Shown: piece by piece, positions 12,481-23,998 of the stretch
Layout: every line of letters starts with the position of its first letter
Position numbering within the stretch: position 1 is the first letter of the stretch
NCBI GenBank assembly: GCA_025266875.1
Contig: JALLLT010000015.1
Coordinates: forward strand, 186,001-250,000
Direction: 5' to 3'
Origin: Fennellomyces sp. T-0311
Taxonomy: Eukaryota; Mucoromycota; Mucoromycetes; Mucorales; Lichtheimiaceae
DNA length: 64,000 bases
Notes under the pieces: model-generated
Databases searched by the model: none
Seen by the model: the letters and a program-made list of their open reading frames with translations, nothing else
What the model was told of the DNA's origin: nothing
Translations under genes and position numbers: made by a program

Positions 12481-15154
12481 ATTGTCTTCTTGTTTTTTTT
12501 TGATATGCCCTCCCTACACACACCACCTTCACAGTAGCATAGAATCCACACAAATTATACACGCATTGCACACACACACACGTTGTCTTGTTACTTCCCC
12601 TATTTTGTCTCTCAACTGGTTGTTAGGCATACCATTGTATCTACAAAAAACTTCTTTGTATAAATTATCCAAAATATATTATCCGTATTTTCTTAAAAAA
12701 ATTGCTTTTTCGGTTACTCCCGATATGAAGGAAGCTTCTATATCTGGGATTTCTTTACTCAATCGGTCGGATAGGTCCGAGATACTGATAAGGATAATAC
12801 ATGCGACTTTGCCCAAGTCATTTTTTGAACGGAATCATCTCCCCGGATATCCAGTGTGTCAGGGTTCTCAATGGTTCAACATGATTCTATTAATTTCAAA
12901 CTTTATTGTCTAGCGACATGACCTTCATCTGCTCGCATCGCATTGAGTTATTCATATCAAACTAGCTTTTGAATTTTGCATACACCTACAGTCTTTTAAA
13001 ATGCACGTAGTAGTAAGTACAGAAGTATGTTTCTCTCATGCGACTAGTCTGATGATTCCAAAGATCTCCACATTTTCGCACTTGATACGCGGAATCGGCA
13101 CGAGACGGAAACATGTCATTTAACATACCTAACAAAGATTACTATTATTGACATTTGTTACAATAGATGTTGGAGTAAGATTTAAATAAAGCATACGCAA
13201 GCTTCTGCAGGATGCAATGCAACCGATCACGATTGATCTGTGCTACTGCGCGGAACAATTAGGATATTACGCACTATATATATAGTTATATATAAGTTGA
13301 CCAAGAAAAATAGCTACCGGGTACGGTTCGAAATACGCAGAATGCCGTATGTCCATAAAGTATACTATTTCGTATCGGTAGCCTTGATTATGCCTGAGCT
13401 TGTGCACAAGCAATAGGATGCTATGTATGTAATAATGTGATATTAAGCTTGGTTAAGAAGCGATGCATAATTAAGTATCTCTGCTATGTACTCAAAGCAC
13501 ATTTTTGCCAATACATAGGGCGGCTTTCAGAGATATATGGCTCAGCGCTCATTGATATAAATACCCGTACCTTAAGGAAGTGATTTTATATATCCACAGG
13601 CACAGATATGCAAGCGCTCCAAACAAATTAACTACTCAAGGAACAGTGCGCAATAGAGATCGTGTATTCCGTATTCTCAAATCCATGTGAGCAACGTTCG
13701 ATGAGTGATCTAGACTAACATATTCCACAGCATTACCGCTGAAAAGCAAATTGTGTGCATGTTTGAGCCACACAGCATATTACAGTGCATATTCATAAGC
13801 ATCATGAACCCCTGCGTCATAAAGAAGCATTCATCGCGATATTTGTTTAAAGCAAATAGACAGGTATTACTCGGTTGATTTGTATGGAATATAGAAATCA
13901 GTTTCAGCGATCGAATGGACTAGCGCACTGGACACATCCAGTTGTAGCAAGTGCCGTCAATGGCGCGCACGGGTGTTACATAAAAAAAAAGATCACAATC
14001 GTTCATCACTTGATATTGTTATAAGCGCCAAGCAAAAAAAGGTCAAAATTAAGCAGTTGATAATAGAATGCCATACCAAACTATACATCAAATGCCCTTG
14101 CAGCCATTGAAACATATCTGTTTCACTGTACTATCGTCATGTGTGGTAATGACATACAGGGCTTTTTAAGAGGTGGATAAACGTCACACTAGATATACGT
14201 ATACAGTGTGGTGACGGCCATTGTTAAGTAAAAAAGAAAAAAAACCAATGATACTCCAAAGCACTGGCAAACACCGGGTGAATATTAGACAATGTTGATA
14301 ATCGATCTTCTGCTGGATTACGTACTTTTGATTCCAGTACATATTCCCTAATCAATCATTACCATACCAGTCCGGGCATATTTTCATCCTCTGACCGTGA
14401 GGAAAAAATCAGTACGCAAGGCAACGGAAAGCAATGAGTACTTTACGAGCAGCGAGCACAAATGCTGGAATGTTTTCTTATTGTTGGAGATTATATGATG
14501 TTTCATTCGATTATGCAGTGAAAAACTCGTCAGTTGAATAATATACGGGGACAGGAACTAGAAACATGGCGCCTAATAGTGATCTGGACGATACTCGGGA
14601 TATCTCTCCGTTCCTCTTTTTTGTACCCAGGAAAGAAATATCTGAGTGAAAATTGCAACTGGGCCATCGTATGCACCTAATTAGCGTTGATCTGTTCGTG
14701 CTAATGCGCGGGACTTAATCTGAACTATAATTCAATTCCGAAAAGCCGATAACCAAAAGTCCATCGGTCAAACCCGAGCATCGTTTTCTATCATGTTGAA
14801 AGACAACGCGTGCATATCTTCCAACTGGTATGCTGATTGATAAAAAGCTAATTTTAGAAGGAAATGGAGACGTAGGCCACGGCGGATCATTTGAAAAATT
14901 AAAGTTCTGGACGGGTTAATACCCGGATTAACAGCACTGATTTTGGTTGCCTGGCAATTCAATAGATCGCCATCGATGCACCCAAATGGTGCCATCGCCA
15001 ACCCGATATCATCCTTTTCACCGTTTTTGAGTATATCAATGCACATAATTTTTATTCTTCAACAAAAAATTCAATGGTGGTTGTTTTTTTTCTGGAAAAA
15101 AAGTTCTATATTACAAGAGAGGAAATGACTTGGGGAATGATGATGGGAAGAAAT
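12481..15154. other. 2.7-kb AT-rich intergenic region
   Basis: No ORF with recognisable content, no tRNA and no clear repeat pair. It separates two converging genes of the gentisate block. A near-perfect RFX-like X-box (GTTGCC-T-GGCAAT) lies at 14946-14958. Confidence 0.55.
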
Positions 15155-16151
15155 TTATGCGTGGACCATCTTGTTGGAGACCTTGCCGATGCTGGCAATC
15201 TCGACCTCAACAACATCACCGTTCTGCAACCAGAGAGGGTTCTTCATGCCCATGGCAACGCCAGCGGGGGTACCGGTCATGATGATAGTGCCCTTCTCCA
15301 AGGTGGTGCCCTGGGAGATGAAGGAGACGATTTCGGGAACGTGGAAGAGCAAATCGGAGGTGTTGGTGGACTGACGGACTTCGCCGTTGACGCGGGTGGT
15401 CAAGTCAAGGGCAGGGCGGTCGCCAAGCAACTTTTGCGAAACAATGGCGGGACCGATGGGGGCAAACTTGTCAAAGCCCTTGGAGAAGCACCACTGGGGA
15501 ACACCACCAGCGTACTTGGGGTCACGCTGCCACTTGCGGTTCGAGACATCGTTGGCAACGGTGTAACCAGCAACGTATTCGCCAACCTTCTCGATAGGGA
15601 TATCCTTGCCAGTCTTACCAATGACGATGGTCTAATCCAGAAACAATATAAGTAACCAAACAAGAGAAAACGCGTTTCCTTCCTGATCCTTACCAATTCA
15701 CCCTCGTAGTCAAGAGTCTCGTAAGCGAGCTTGGGAATGGGGATATCTTCAAAGGCATCAGCAAGCGAGTGGTTGGGCTTGATGAAGACGGAGGGGTAGG
15801 GGGGAGGAGTACGGCCACCCTCGGCAACTGTTGACCAAAGTTAGACTACCTCGAACACAACCACACATGGCTTCTTTGATACGTACTGTGAGCCTTGTAG
15901 TTCAAACCAATGCACTTGATGATGGGGATCTGGTCCTTGGACAGGGGGGCCAAAAGGCTCTGGACCTTGACGACCTGATCGGTGACAACGGCATCCTCGG
16001 CAAAGACATCACCGGTGATGACCTTGGCTTCCAAAGAACCAGCCTCCAAAAGCTTGTCAACGGTGGCGTCACCGGCGACGATGGGCTCACCAAAGTAGAT
16101 CTTGCTGTCGGCAGCAACGAAGCGAATCAAACGGGTCCAGACGGGCGACAT
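15155..16151 (-). CDS. Fumarylacetoacetate-hydrolase family enzyme, likely fumarylpyruvate hydrolase
   Basis: Three exons (16151-15887, 15827-15694, 15631-15155) give 291 residues. The FAH C-terminal-domain signatures are clear: IIKCIGLNYKAH around residue 85, VFIKPNHS, the metal ligands in LDYEGEL near 130, NDVSNRKWQ, and the late TIIMTGTPAGVAMGM with NGDVVEVEI. FAH-family enzymes hydrolyse C-C bonds of 2,4-dioxo acids with Mg2+. Beside a gentisate dioxygenase the expected substrate is fumarylpyruvate (or maleylpyruvate), giving fumarate or maleate plus pyruvate. A CATATAAAG box is at 16226-16219 on the minus strand. It is divergent from the Zn2Cys6 regulator, sharing 0.39 kb of promoter. 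Acylpyruvase or oxaloacetate decarboxylase activity (human FAHD1-like) cannot be excluded from sequence. Confidence 0.87.
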
Positions 16152-16543
16152 GGTAATATGAAGAGATGAATGAAGAAGAAAGAAAAAACAAACCAAGCCG
16201 AGAAAAAAAAGCACAGACTTTATATGAAAAGAAGGATTGGGCATGTTTTTTCCTTCCCGCGCTGGGCACTGTATGGAAGAACACGCACCCCGCAAAACAT
16301 CGTGGCGGTCCGATCCAATGGGATGAATTTCCGCAGGCCATTTTTTTCAAGTTCGTCATAAATGTTTAAGACAGTGTGCAAAAGTCTGACAAAGCCGGCT
16401 TCAAATATAACCAATCAATGGCCTGGGAATAGGCGATGTGTGCGTTGTGCTAATACCGCCGAAAAAAAAGTGTGTGGGGAACGTCCGCAAACAACACCCC
16501 CGGTTTCCAATCGCGCCATAGATTGCAAATCTTTCGAAAGAAA
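16152..16543. promoter_or_regulatory. Divergent promoter of the FAH gene and the Zn2Cys6 regulator
   Basis: It holds the FAH gene's TATA-like box (16219-16226, minus strand) and a CGG-rich patch: GGCGGTCCGATC near 16304 and the weaker CGG..CCC site at 16320-16333. Confidence 0.55.
16320..16333 (-). promoter_or_regulatory. Weak copy of the CGGAAA-n-CATCC site
   Basis: Minus-strand reading is CGGAAATTCATCCC. It keeps CGGAAA and CATCC but has a shorter spacer and CCC instead of CCG. Confidence 0.35.
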
Positions 16544-19500
16544 ATGGCGGAAGAGACGGCGAATGGCAATCTATCCGAATATGTCCCGTTGGCTCGGCGT
16601 TACCCACCGTCCATTCAGCACTCTGACTCCATGTCGCCTTCCCAAACGGTGCCCCAACAGCAAGCTCCTACTCCTCCAAAAGTCACAGCACGTCCGGCCA
16701 AACGCCAAAAGGTCACCACCGCATGTCAAGCATGTCGTGATCGAAAGATCAAATGTGATGGCATGCGACCCGTGTGTGGACCATGCCAAAAGAAGAATCG
16801 TCCCGAGGGCTCATGTGTATGGGAACTCCAGGCGGGTAGACGAGGTGTCAAAAGCCAGTACGTTTTTTGCAGAAAGGAAACCATGCTATGACTTTTATTT
16901 ATTCAATTGGAATAGATATGTTCAATTGCTCGAAAATAAGGTTCGAGAGCTGGAGATGCGTGTTGATCAAGGAAGCAGCAGTGGTCGATCCCCTTCCGTT
17001 GCTTCCCTCGACAGACTACCTGACATTGCTCCCCGGGTAAAATAACTGGTGCATAAATCAAAAGCGTCATGCTCATCTGTTTGCGTTTTTTTTTGTGGTA
17101 GAATCCCAATCTATCCATAAACCATTTGACATCGCCAGGATCCATAGGGTTCTCACCGCCACCTGGGTCACAAGCCTCGTCCATTCGCACCAGTCTGATC
17201 GCGGCTGATTCGCCTGCGTCCGAACCAGCGTCCGAATTGACAAGCCAGAGTGGTGGTGGTATGCGTTCACATGCGCCAGAAAGCAACGTTCGAGAACGAT
17301 GGCCCAGTGTTTCATATCCACCACTCATTCAACCTGCCCCTCCTCCATCACAGACCCCTCCACAACCATCGGAACAAACGCCTCAGACGCAATCATTGCA
17401 CCCTCTGCTCCCACGTCCACAGCAACAGCAGCGTCCTTCCCTACCTGCCCCTCCGCCTGCCCCTCCTCCTCCTCCACCGCCACCGGCACCACCGGCACCG
17501 GCGTCATCCGAACGCAGCGGTGGCAACGAATTGGAAGTCGATGCCATGGGTGCGTCTACGGGTATTCCCGAAGGCCGCGAGAACCACAACAATGATCCTC
17601 GACATGGGTACTTTGGCTCGTCCAGCGCCATGAGCTTCATGCGAGAAGTGCGAGAGGTGATTGGGAAGAAGACCACCTTGTCGCCGGATGATCGATCAGG
17701 TGGAAGTCCCTCTCGACGTTATTCGCAAAGCTCGCGGTCGTCGCGAAACACATCCACGGGGCCTCGTTCGATCGATAGTTCAGGCCTAAACCCCAATACC
17801 ATCAATAGCAACAACAACAATACGATGCGCAGCTATACCGTTTACCAGGATTACGTCTTGCCTCCGCGTAAGGTGGCCGACAGTCTCGTCCGGAGCTACT
17901 GGACCTTTGTACATACATTATACCCGTTCCTGCACAAGCCGCACTTTATGAAGACGTATTCCAGACTGTGGGGGTATCCAGAAGACGGTGAGTGTGTGTG
18001 TGTGTGTGTTTTATCCACAGTACGATATATATATATATATAAAAACGGGCTTACACAAAAAGGCCTTGTAGAACGTGAAGACGACCCGGAATCTGAAGCG
18101 GACCCTCTATTCCATTGTATTCTGAATTTGGTGTTTGCGCTGGGCTGTCAATTGTCTCCGGAAATCGGCGAGAATGAGCGAGAGCCCACCTCGGACATCT
18201 TTTTCCAGCGATCGAAAAAGCTGTTGCATTTCGATATTCTGGACGAGGGCAGCATCAAGGTCGTGCAGGCATTGCTGCTGATGGGCCAGTATCTGCAATG
18301 CACCAAGATGCCCGGCCGGTGCTGGATCGTGGTCGGCTTGGCAACCAGAGTGGCCCAGGGTCTCGGTTTGCATCGCGACGGTCATAATGTGGCCGGCAGA
18401 CGCAAATCGAACGGGAGCGCCGGTTGCACGCGTCAGCTGGAGCGTGAGTTGCGGAAACGGTTATGGGGTGGATGTCTGATACTTGATCGGTAAGTGTGTG
18501 TCCATGTGCGTGTGTTGCAAGCAATGCACACTCACTTTGTAACATATAGCGTGATCTCCATGGCATATGGTCGTCCGTTTATGATCCCAGTCACTCAAAA
18601 CCTCAATTTGCCGCAAGCCATTGATGATGAACTGCTTACCTCGTATCCCGATCCTCCCGCCAAACAACCGGAACAGAAACCGAGCCACATGGCGTTCTTT
18701 GTGCACACCTTGCAGCTGTACGAGATCATGGGCGAGATCCTCACAACCTTGTATTCAACCGGCACGCGTAAGTTGTTGGAGGAATCATCGGCGGTTTCCG
18801 ATGAGCAGCAGCGGGCGACCAACCTCAGTTCCATCATACGGCTAGAGATGGCTCTGGATACCTGGGAAAAGGCATTGCCATGGTTCTTGCGACTTGGAAC
18901 GTATACGCGGGACTCGGCCGATAGTCCAAGAAACCAAAGAAACAAGACCGACAATATATTGCTGCGACAGAACAATGTCCTGCGAGCAAGGCAAGTGTTA
19001 AAACCATTTTTGTCTTTCTCGTTTGTTTGCTAAGTCCGCACAGATACTTGCACACCTGCATACTGCTGTATCGCCCCGTATTTGCACACTTCTTTGCATT
19101 GGAAGAGTCCAACCACACCATCTCGCATGACAGTGGTCTCCAGCGATCCTTGTTCCAGCAAAGTTCGGCGACCTGTGTCACGTCTGCCCAAGAGTTGGTT
19201 GAAATGATCCATCGCAACATCAAGGAACTGCTGCCTGCATGGTGGTATAACATGTTTTGTGAGTGATGGGTTTCTTTTTCCTGATATGAAGAATATGCGC
19301 TAACATACTGCAAAAACACAGACCTGTACACATCGGCCACGGTGCTCTTGATGGCACGGTTATTTCCCAAAATCAAGCAAATGATCGGAGAGGACTATTT
19401 AATCGAAAGTTGGAACAAATGTCTTGGGTGTCTTGCCGAGTATCAATCATACAGCAACTCTGCCAAGTGGTGCTATGAATCATTGAGCGAGTTGGACAAG

Positions 19501-19871
19501 TTGGCTTTTCAAAGCAACGCTGGTGAGATGGAGCCGGTTGTATACGTTACCAAAGATGATATATATTAACGCGTGGATGCATAGATGAACCAAGCAGCGG
19601 TATGTCAAGTATACAAATTCTGGGCACGTTGCCTGGATATGCTGCCAATATGGGCAACACACCCAATGAGCAAGACAATGAGAATCCAGTGGCAGGCTCA
19701 TCCTTGGCTAACCCAAACTTTGCTTCGTTTGCCGAGAATCCAGGTGAATGGGATTTGGATCTTCAAGACATGTCTTGGTTGGGTCGATTGCCGGTGTACA
19801 CTGATTTGGAACCAGGACTGCAATTCAACCAATGGCTCGGACGCATTTATACCGATGTAAATAACTTGTAA
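16544..19871 (+). CDS. Zn2Cys6 transcription factor with fungal_trans domain (putative gentisate-cluster regulator)
   Basis: Eight exons give 960 residues: 16544-16857, 16916-17036, 17102-17987, 18072-18489, 18550-18990, 19044-19258, 19322-19522, 19585-19871. The ATG at 16544 is the first methionine giving a sensible N-terminus. Residues about 65-95 hold the six-cysteine cluster (CQACRDRKIKCDGMRPVCGPC...C), followed by a short coiled segment YVQLLENKVRELEMRV across the exon 1-2 junction. A long Pro/Ser-rich linker follows, including a poly-Pro run, and then the fungal_trans middle homology region (CILNLVFALGCQLSPE, LATRVAQGLGLHRDG, LRKRLWGGCLILDRVISMAYGRP). Such proteins bind paired CGG triplets as dimers. 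Its place inside the block, divergent from the FAH gene, suggests it controls the pathway (inference). Intron 5 (18991-19043) starts with GC. Confidence 0.9.
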
Positions 19872-20365
19872 AAAAAATTATCACGCAACAAAGTCTTCCG
19901 AGTTAATTATATAAAAACTTCGGCTTTGCAAAGCCGTTGCTGAGCGATAACGCGGTTCCGTTTTTTTTTTCCTACTGCGTGAGATTTGTGTAACTTTGAA
20001 CGTGCCAATGACTTTGTTCTTTTTCGGATATATGTTGACACCATGCATTTACTCTGGCAAGATTGCTGCTGTGTATTGTATGTTTGGCCATCCAATCTGT
20101 TGCCATCCGACAATTTGTCATGGCAGCGAAAATGTGGTCAAGTCTTTAAAAATTGCATCATCGTTCGGATCCGGGCGACTCCGGGTTCATCTCCAGATCA
20201 AATAACTTCGGAAAAGCACATCCGCAACATTTCTAGTTTCAAGCCATCCAATCGGATGAATATCGTAGAACGAAAAATGACGCACCGCTACTTTAAAATG
20301 CTAATGCGGTGGGGGTGAGGACGGGTTCCTTTTTTTCATTTGACTAAATAATTTTTTTTTAAACG
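19872..20365. promoter_or_regulatory. Intergenic region upstream of the GFA gene
   Basis: No gene is visible. Near the GFA gene it has several CGG/CCG triplets: CGGATCCG around 20167 and the long site at 20209-20224. Confidence 0.5.
20209..20224 (+). promoter_or_regulatory. Candidate Zn2Cys6 site, CGG-N10-CCG
   Basis: CGGAAAAGCACATCCG, about 140 bases before the GFA start codon. It matches the two sites in the dioxygenase promoter in both halves. Confidence 0.5.
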
Positions 20366-20839
20366 ATGGCACAAGTACTGACTGGTTCCTGCCTTTGCGG
20401 CTCTATCAAGGTCAAGTTGAATGGTGAACCTATCAAGGCCATGACCTGTCACTGCGTTGACTGCCAAAAGTCCGCCGGTGGTCCTTTCCAATCCAACGCC
20501 ATCTACAACACCTCGGCCGTCGAGTTGGAGGATCCCAACAACTATGCCAAACTCTACATTGTTCCCAAGACTCAAACTGGCAGCGGTTACGAAAAGCAAA
20601 AGTGGTTCTGTGGCAATTGCGGTAGCCCGTTGTTCAACCGTCCCATGAAGTACGAAGGTCAAAAGAGCGTCGTCAAGACTGGCATTTTGGACGCTCCCGC
20701 TGGTTTCCAGGGTTCCGCTTTGGATCAACTCAAACCTGTCTCGGAATTGTACGTCAAGGATCGCGCTTCGTATGTCCATCCTGTCGATGGTGCCAAGCAA
20801 TGGGAGGAAGCTGCTCCCGCCCCTGCTCCCGCTAAATAA
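20366..20839 (+). CDS. GFA/CENP-V domain protein (Mss4-like fold), glutathione-linked
   Basis: Single exon, 157 residues. The zinc-ligand pattern of the GFA family is complete: CLCGSIKV (residues 9-16), CHCVDCQKSAGG (about 29-40) and CGNCGSPLF (about 84-92). A Pro/Ala tail ends the protein. Prototype members were named for glutathione-dependent formaldehyde activation, but most members have no proven reaction. It is the outer gene of the catabolic block and carries the same putative operator in its promoter as the dioxygenase, so it is probably co-regulated. Because no zeta-class GST-type maleylpyruvate isomerase is visible nearby, it could act at the glutathione-dependent isomerisation step; this is inference only. 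Confidence 0.85.
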   Translation: MAQVLTGSCLCGSIKVKLNGEPIKAMTCHCVDCQKSAGGPFQSNAIYNTSAVELEDPNNYAKLYIVPKTQTGSGYEKQKWFCGNCGSPLFNRPMKYEGQKSVVKTGILDAPAGFQGSALDQLKPVSELYVKDRASYVHPVDGAKQWEEAAPAPAPAK

Positions 20840-21033
20840 TCTCTTTTCTCGCTCTCTCTCTCTCTCTTTTAAAAAGTGTGCCTCTCTTGTATATAATAAA
20901 ACTGCTCTTTGCATTTAATTTTGGGTGTTCGCGTTTGTGTGCGTGTGTGTGACCAATTTTTTGGCGCGAAGCGCGTGATTTTTTCTGGGAAGCTTTTCAC
21001 ACTGCGTTTCTCTCTCTCTCTCCTTTTGCAATC

Positions 21034-23998
21034 ATGTCCAGTCTTTCCTCGGATGAGGGAAATGGCTTTTCGACTCAGGACCAAGAGATATATGAGCGAC
21101 TCGTCAGCATGGACAGAGAGACGTTCCTGCGAAACTATACTGGACTTGAATCAACGAGACTGATGCCAGTCCATAGCAAGTGATCAACGCAGCACACTCA
21201 ATCGAGCGTCCACTAAAGTACATGATTAGGCCCACCGTTTGATCCTATGGACACAGATTCCGATGACTCGATGGAACTGGAACCTGGATACGGCGAACCG
21301 GTTGATCCACCACAGCCGCAGTTGAAACCTGTTGTGAACAAACCTGTTATTCAAGGCTCGTCACGGACCCGCACCCTTCGTCAACGCAACGCCAATCAAC
21401 TCAAACCATACACCTATGACAGGCAAAACTACGATGCCATGGTGCGTCGTGCTTGTTATCCCGAGCTCCTGCAAAAGGATACACAACGGCAGCATCGACG
21501 GAAAACAGCAGAGGATCGATACGAACAGGACGATGGCGACGACAGCGATGACGAAGAGTATGATGAACCATCATTGGATCCGGAAGAACTGCCAACTCAA
21601 TCGATGGAGGAACTTACGCTTGTACCGAGTCGTCGTCGTCGTCGTCGTCGCGCTTCAGACGAAAAGATCAAAGCGCCAACCACCAAACCTTCACGAACCT
21701 CGCATTCCGAAACACCTCCTCCTCCACGTCATCCACCAAACGATATTTGGACTGCCATTCCTCGCACTACCACAACCTATTCATCAAAAAAGAAACGGTC
21801 CGCTCAGGAGAAGGGCAAAAGCCGAGCAAACCCTCTCGAATCGACCCCTGCCGAACCAGAACCTCTCGAAGCAACCCCAGCCAACAACGTGCCAGCTCAC
21901 ATCGACGATTGCCTGCGCGGCGTGTTTAGCAACCTTTACAGCGAGGACGACGACTCGAACAGTTTGGATTCAGACCTGGCGCGAGCTGAACAGGAACGGC
22001 TCGAGCAAGAGAGAGAACAAGCATCTTTGGAAGCAGAGGACGAAGAAGTGCATTACAACAGTCGTCGGAGACGAGCAAGACGGATCGATTCACTCGAGAG
22101 CGATGATGATACCCCTAATCCTCATATTTTCGACTTCCCCATGGATCCCGAACCTAGCCACAACCCTCAAGTGTTTGATGTTCCGCCGGAACGACCCAAA
22201 TCGCGTAGGCGATACATCCCAAAGGAGGACGATGGATTTGTTGAGCATGATGGAAGCGCATACGATCGCCCAGTTCGGAAAAAGAAGCGGACAACGACGC
22301 GTGGCGTTTTGCCCTATAATTTTGTCCATCAGAATCTACCCAAACCGTCGCCCATCGTTATCGAAGAGACAGATGATGATGATTCTCCATCGTCGGACCA
22401 GCCACGAAGCCCTTCACCACCCCCTGATCCCCGGCCAGTATCATCCAGTAGATCACGGGAACGGATGGTGGGTGAATTCATTCAAGCGTCATCATCTTCT
22501 GCACCGCGCGCTGAACATCGCCGAAGCGCAGCACAAAACTCACGAACAGCACGAAAGAACAGCCATACGCGTCATCCCAAATCTGCACACACATCATCAT
22601 CATCAAGGTACATGTCTATTTTTTATGATAGTAGTATATGAGCCTGTTGACTTATGGATCACTTGAAGAAAACAACAGGCATCATCATCATCATCATCAT
22701 CTATTAGAACCAGCATCACTCCGCGCAAAGCAAAGCATAAGCCGAAACGAGCAGATCCAAACGGTAAGCTGTACATTGTTCCAGGGCCAGACTGGGAATC
22801 GTATAAGCGTCCACATCTTACCAACGGATGGGCACCCAATGGCGAGCATCGACCACGATCTTCGGATCAAGCACGCATCACCCGTGAATGGACTACGCAG
22901 ATATCGGAACATGACCCACCGAGACAACACCCAATTCATCATCGCCAACGACAAGCTCCAGCTTCATTTCCATTGCCGGCATCACCGATTTCGCCACACG
23001 AAGACACAGGCCCCACCAACCCGTTTGCTCGGCTGCTGCATGAGCATCCATCGCTTGCAACCGACTACGGTATACCGTCCGCCGAAAGCGGGGCGCATTT
23101 GCACGGGACATGTTACATCATGCTGGGCTACTTGCAGCAGGTGCTATCACCAGAAGTCGCCGTACCATCCATTGGAGCATTTGAAACATTCATTGAACTG
23201 TTTGGACGAAAAATCACATTGACGCAAGACGTAGATCAAACCACACAATCCATCAAGTCATTGTTTCGCGAAGTATTCAAGCGCATTGGGCCATTCTTTG
23301 AGAAACGATCCACCACCGCAGTTGAAAAAGACCTAGAGATCGCCAACCTGATGCCAATCTTTCGATTTGTTTCGGAACGTTTGGCCAATTGGGCGCTGCG
23401 TCTCGGTGGCGGACAACAACGGCCCACCATGGAGTTTCTAAACAACCAATGCAAGTTAATGTACGCACGCGCATGGGCAATTGCAGGCATGATCATGCCC
23501 TACAACAGCAAGACGCCGCCGCTTCTTGACAAGCCCATTGGTCATTCGAGTAAAGTGCTACTTATTCTCATGATCTATGCTTTGGATTGGACGGGTCGTT
23601 TCGGCACACCGGACGATCGAAATGATTGCCTGCAGCGGCTGCTGTGGTTGCTCTATTGGATCGGACCTGACTATGCACAGCTTTTGCGACGCGACGACAA
23701 TGGTCTGACTGCGAAAGAGCCGCTGGTGGCCGAAGCTTGGATATGTGTTTTGCATACGTATTTGGCGGCCGAGTGTTGGCAAAGAGTGATGCAGTTGCTG
23801 GATCAACAGTCTGAACAGGATGGTTGGACAGCGGCTCAAAAGAAACAACACATGTTTCATTGGTTGTTGGTGTTGAATGGGTTGAGGCATGTGGATCAGT
23901 ACGGTGTGTACACTACACCTCAGGCGGGTCTTTCCAGTGTGGAAGGTCTGTGCGGTCATGAGCTCGCACTTGAATTAATTACTGCTACTGCTTTGTAA
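21034..23998 (+). CDS. Mus7/Mms22 family DNA-repair protein
   Basis: Three exons (21034-21175, 21230-22607, 22669-23998) give 949 residues. The first intron must use a GC donor: it is the only border pair found that keeps frame and removes the in-frame TGA at 21181. The N-terminal half is acidic and Ser/Arg/Lys-rich and disordered. It has the conserved short motif RTLRQRNANQLKPYTYDRQNY, where Mms22 proteins bear an LRxR...Q..PY element. The C-terminal ~340 residues match the Mus7/MMS22 family region (HGTCYIMLGYLQQVLSP, then helical ANLMPIFRFVSERLANWALR). Mms22 works with the Rtt101 cullin ligase at damaged replication forks in yeast; a nuclear role is expected here. It sits 195 bases after the GFA gene, same strand, with no functional link apparent. 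Confidence 0.8.

Noticed and set aside
15074..15655. 193-codon plus-strand ORF
   Set aside because: Antisense to the FAH-family gene, whose motifs are clear on the minus strand.
21416..22666. 416-codon plus-strand ORF in another frame of the Mms22 gene
   Set aside because: An off-frame reading of a low-complexity, Arg/Ser/Asp-rich coding region; the Mms22 frame splices cleanly into its conserved C-terminus.
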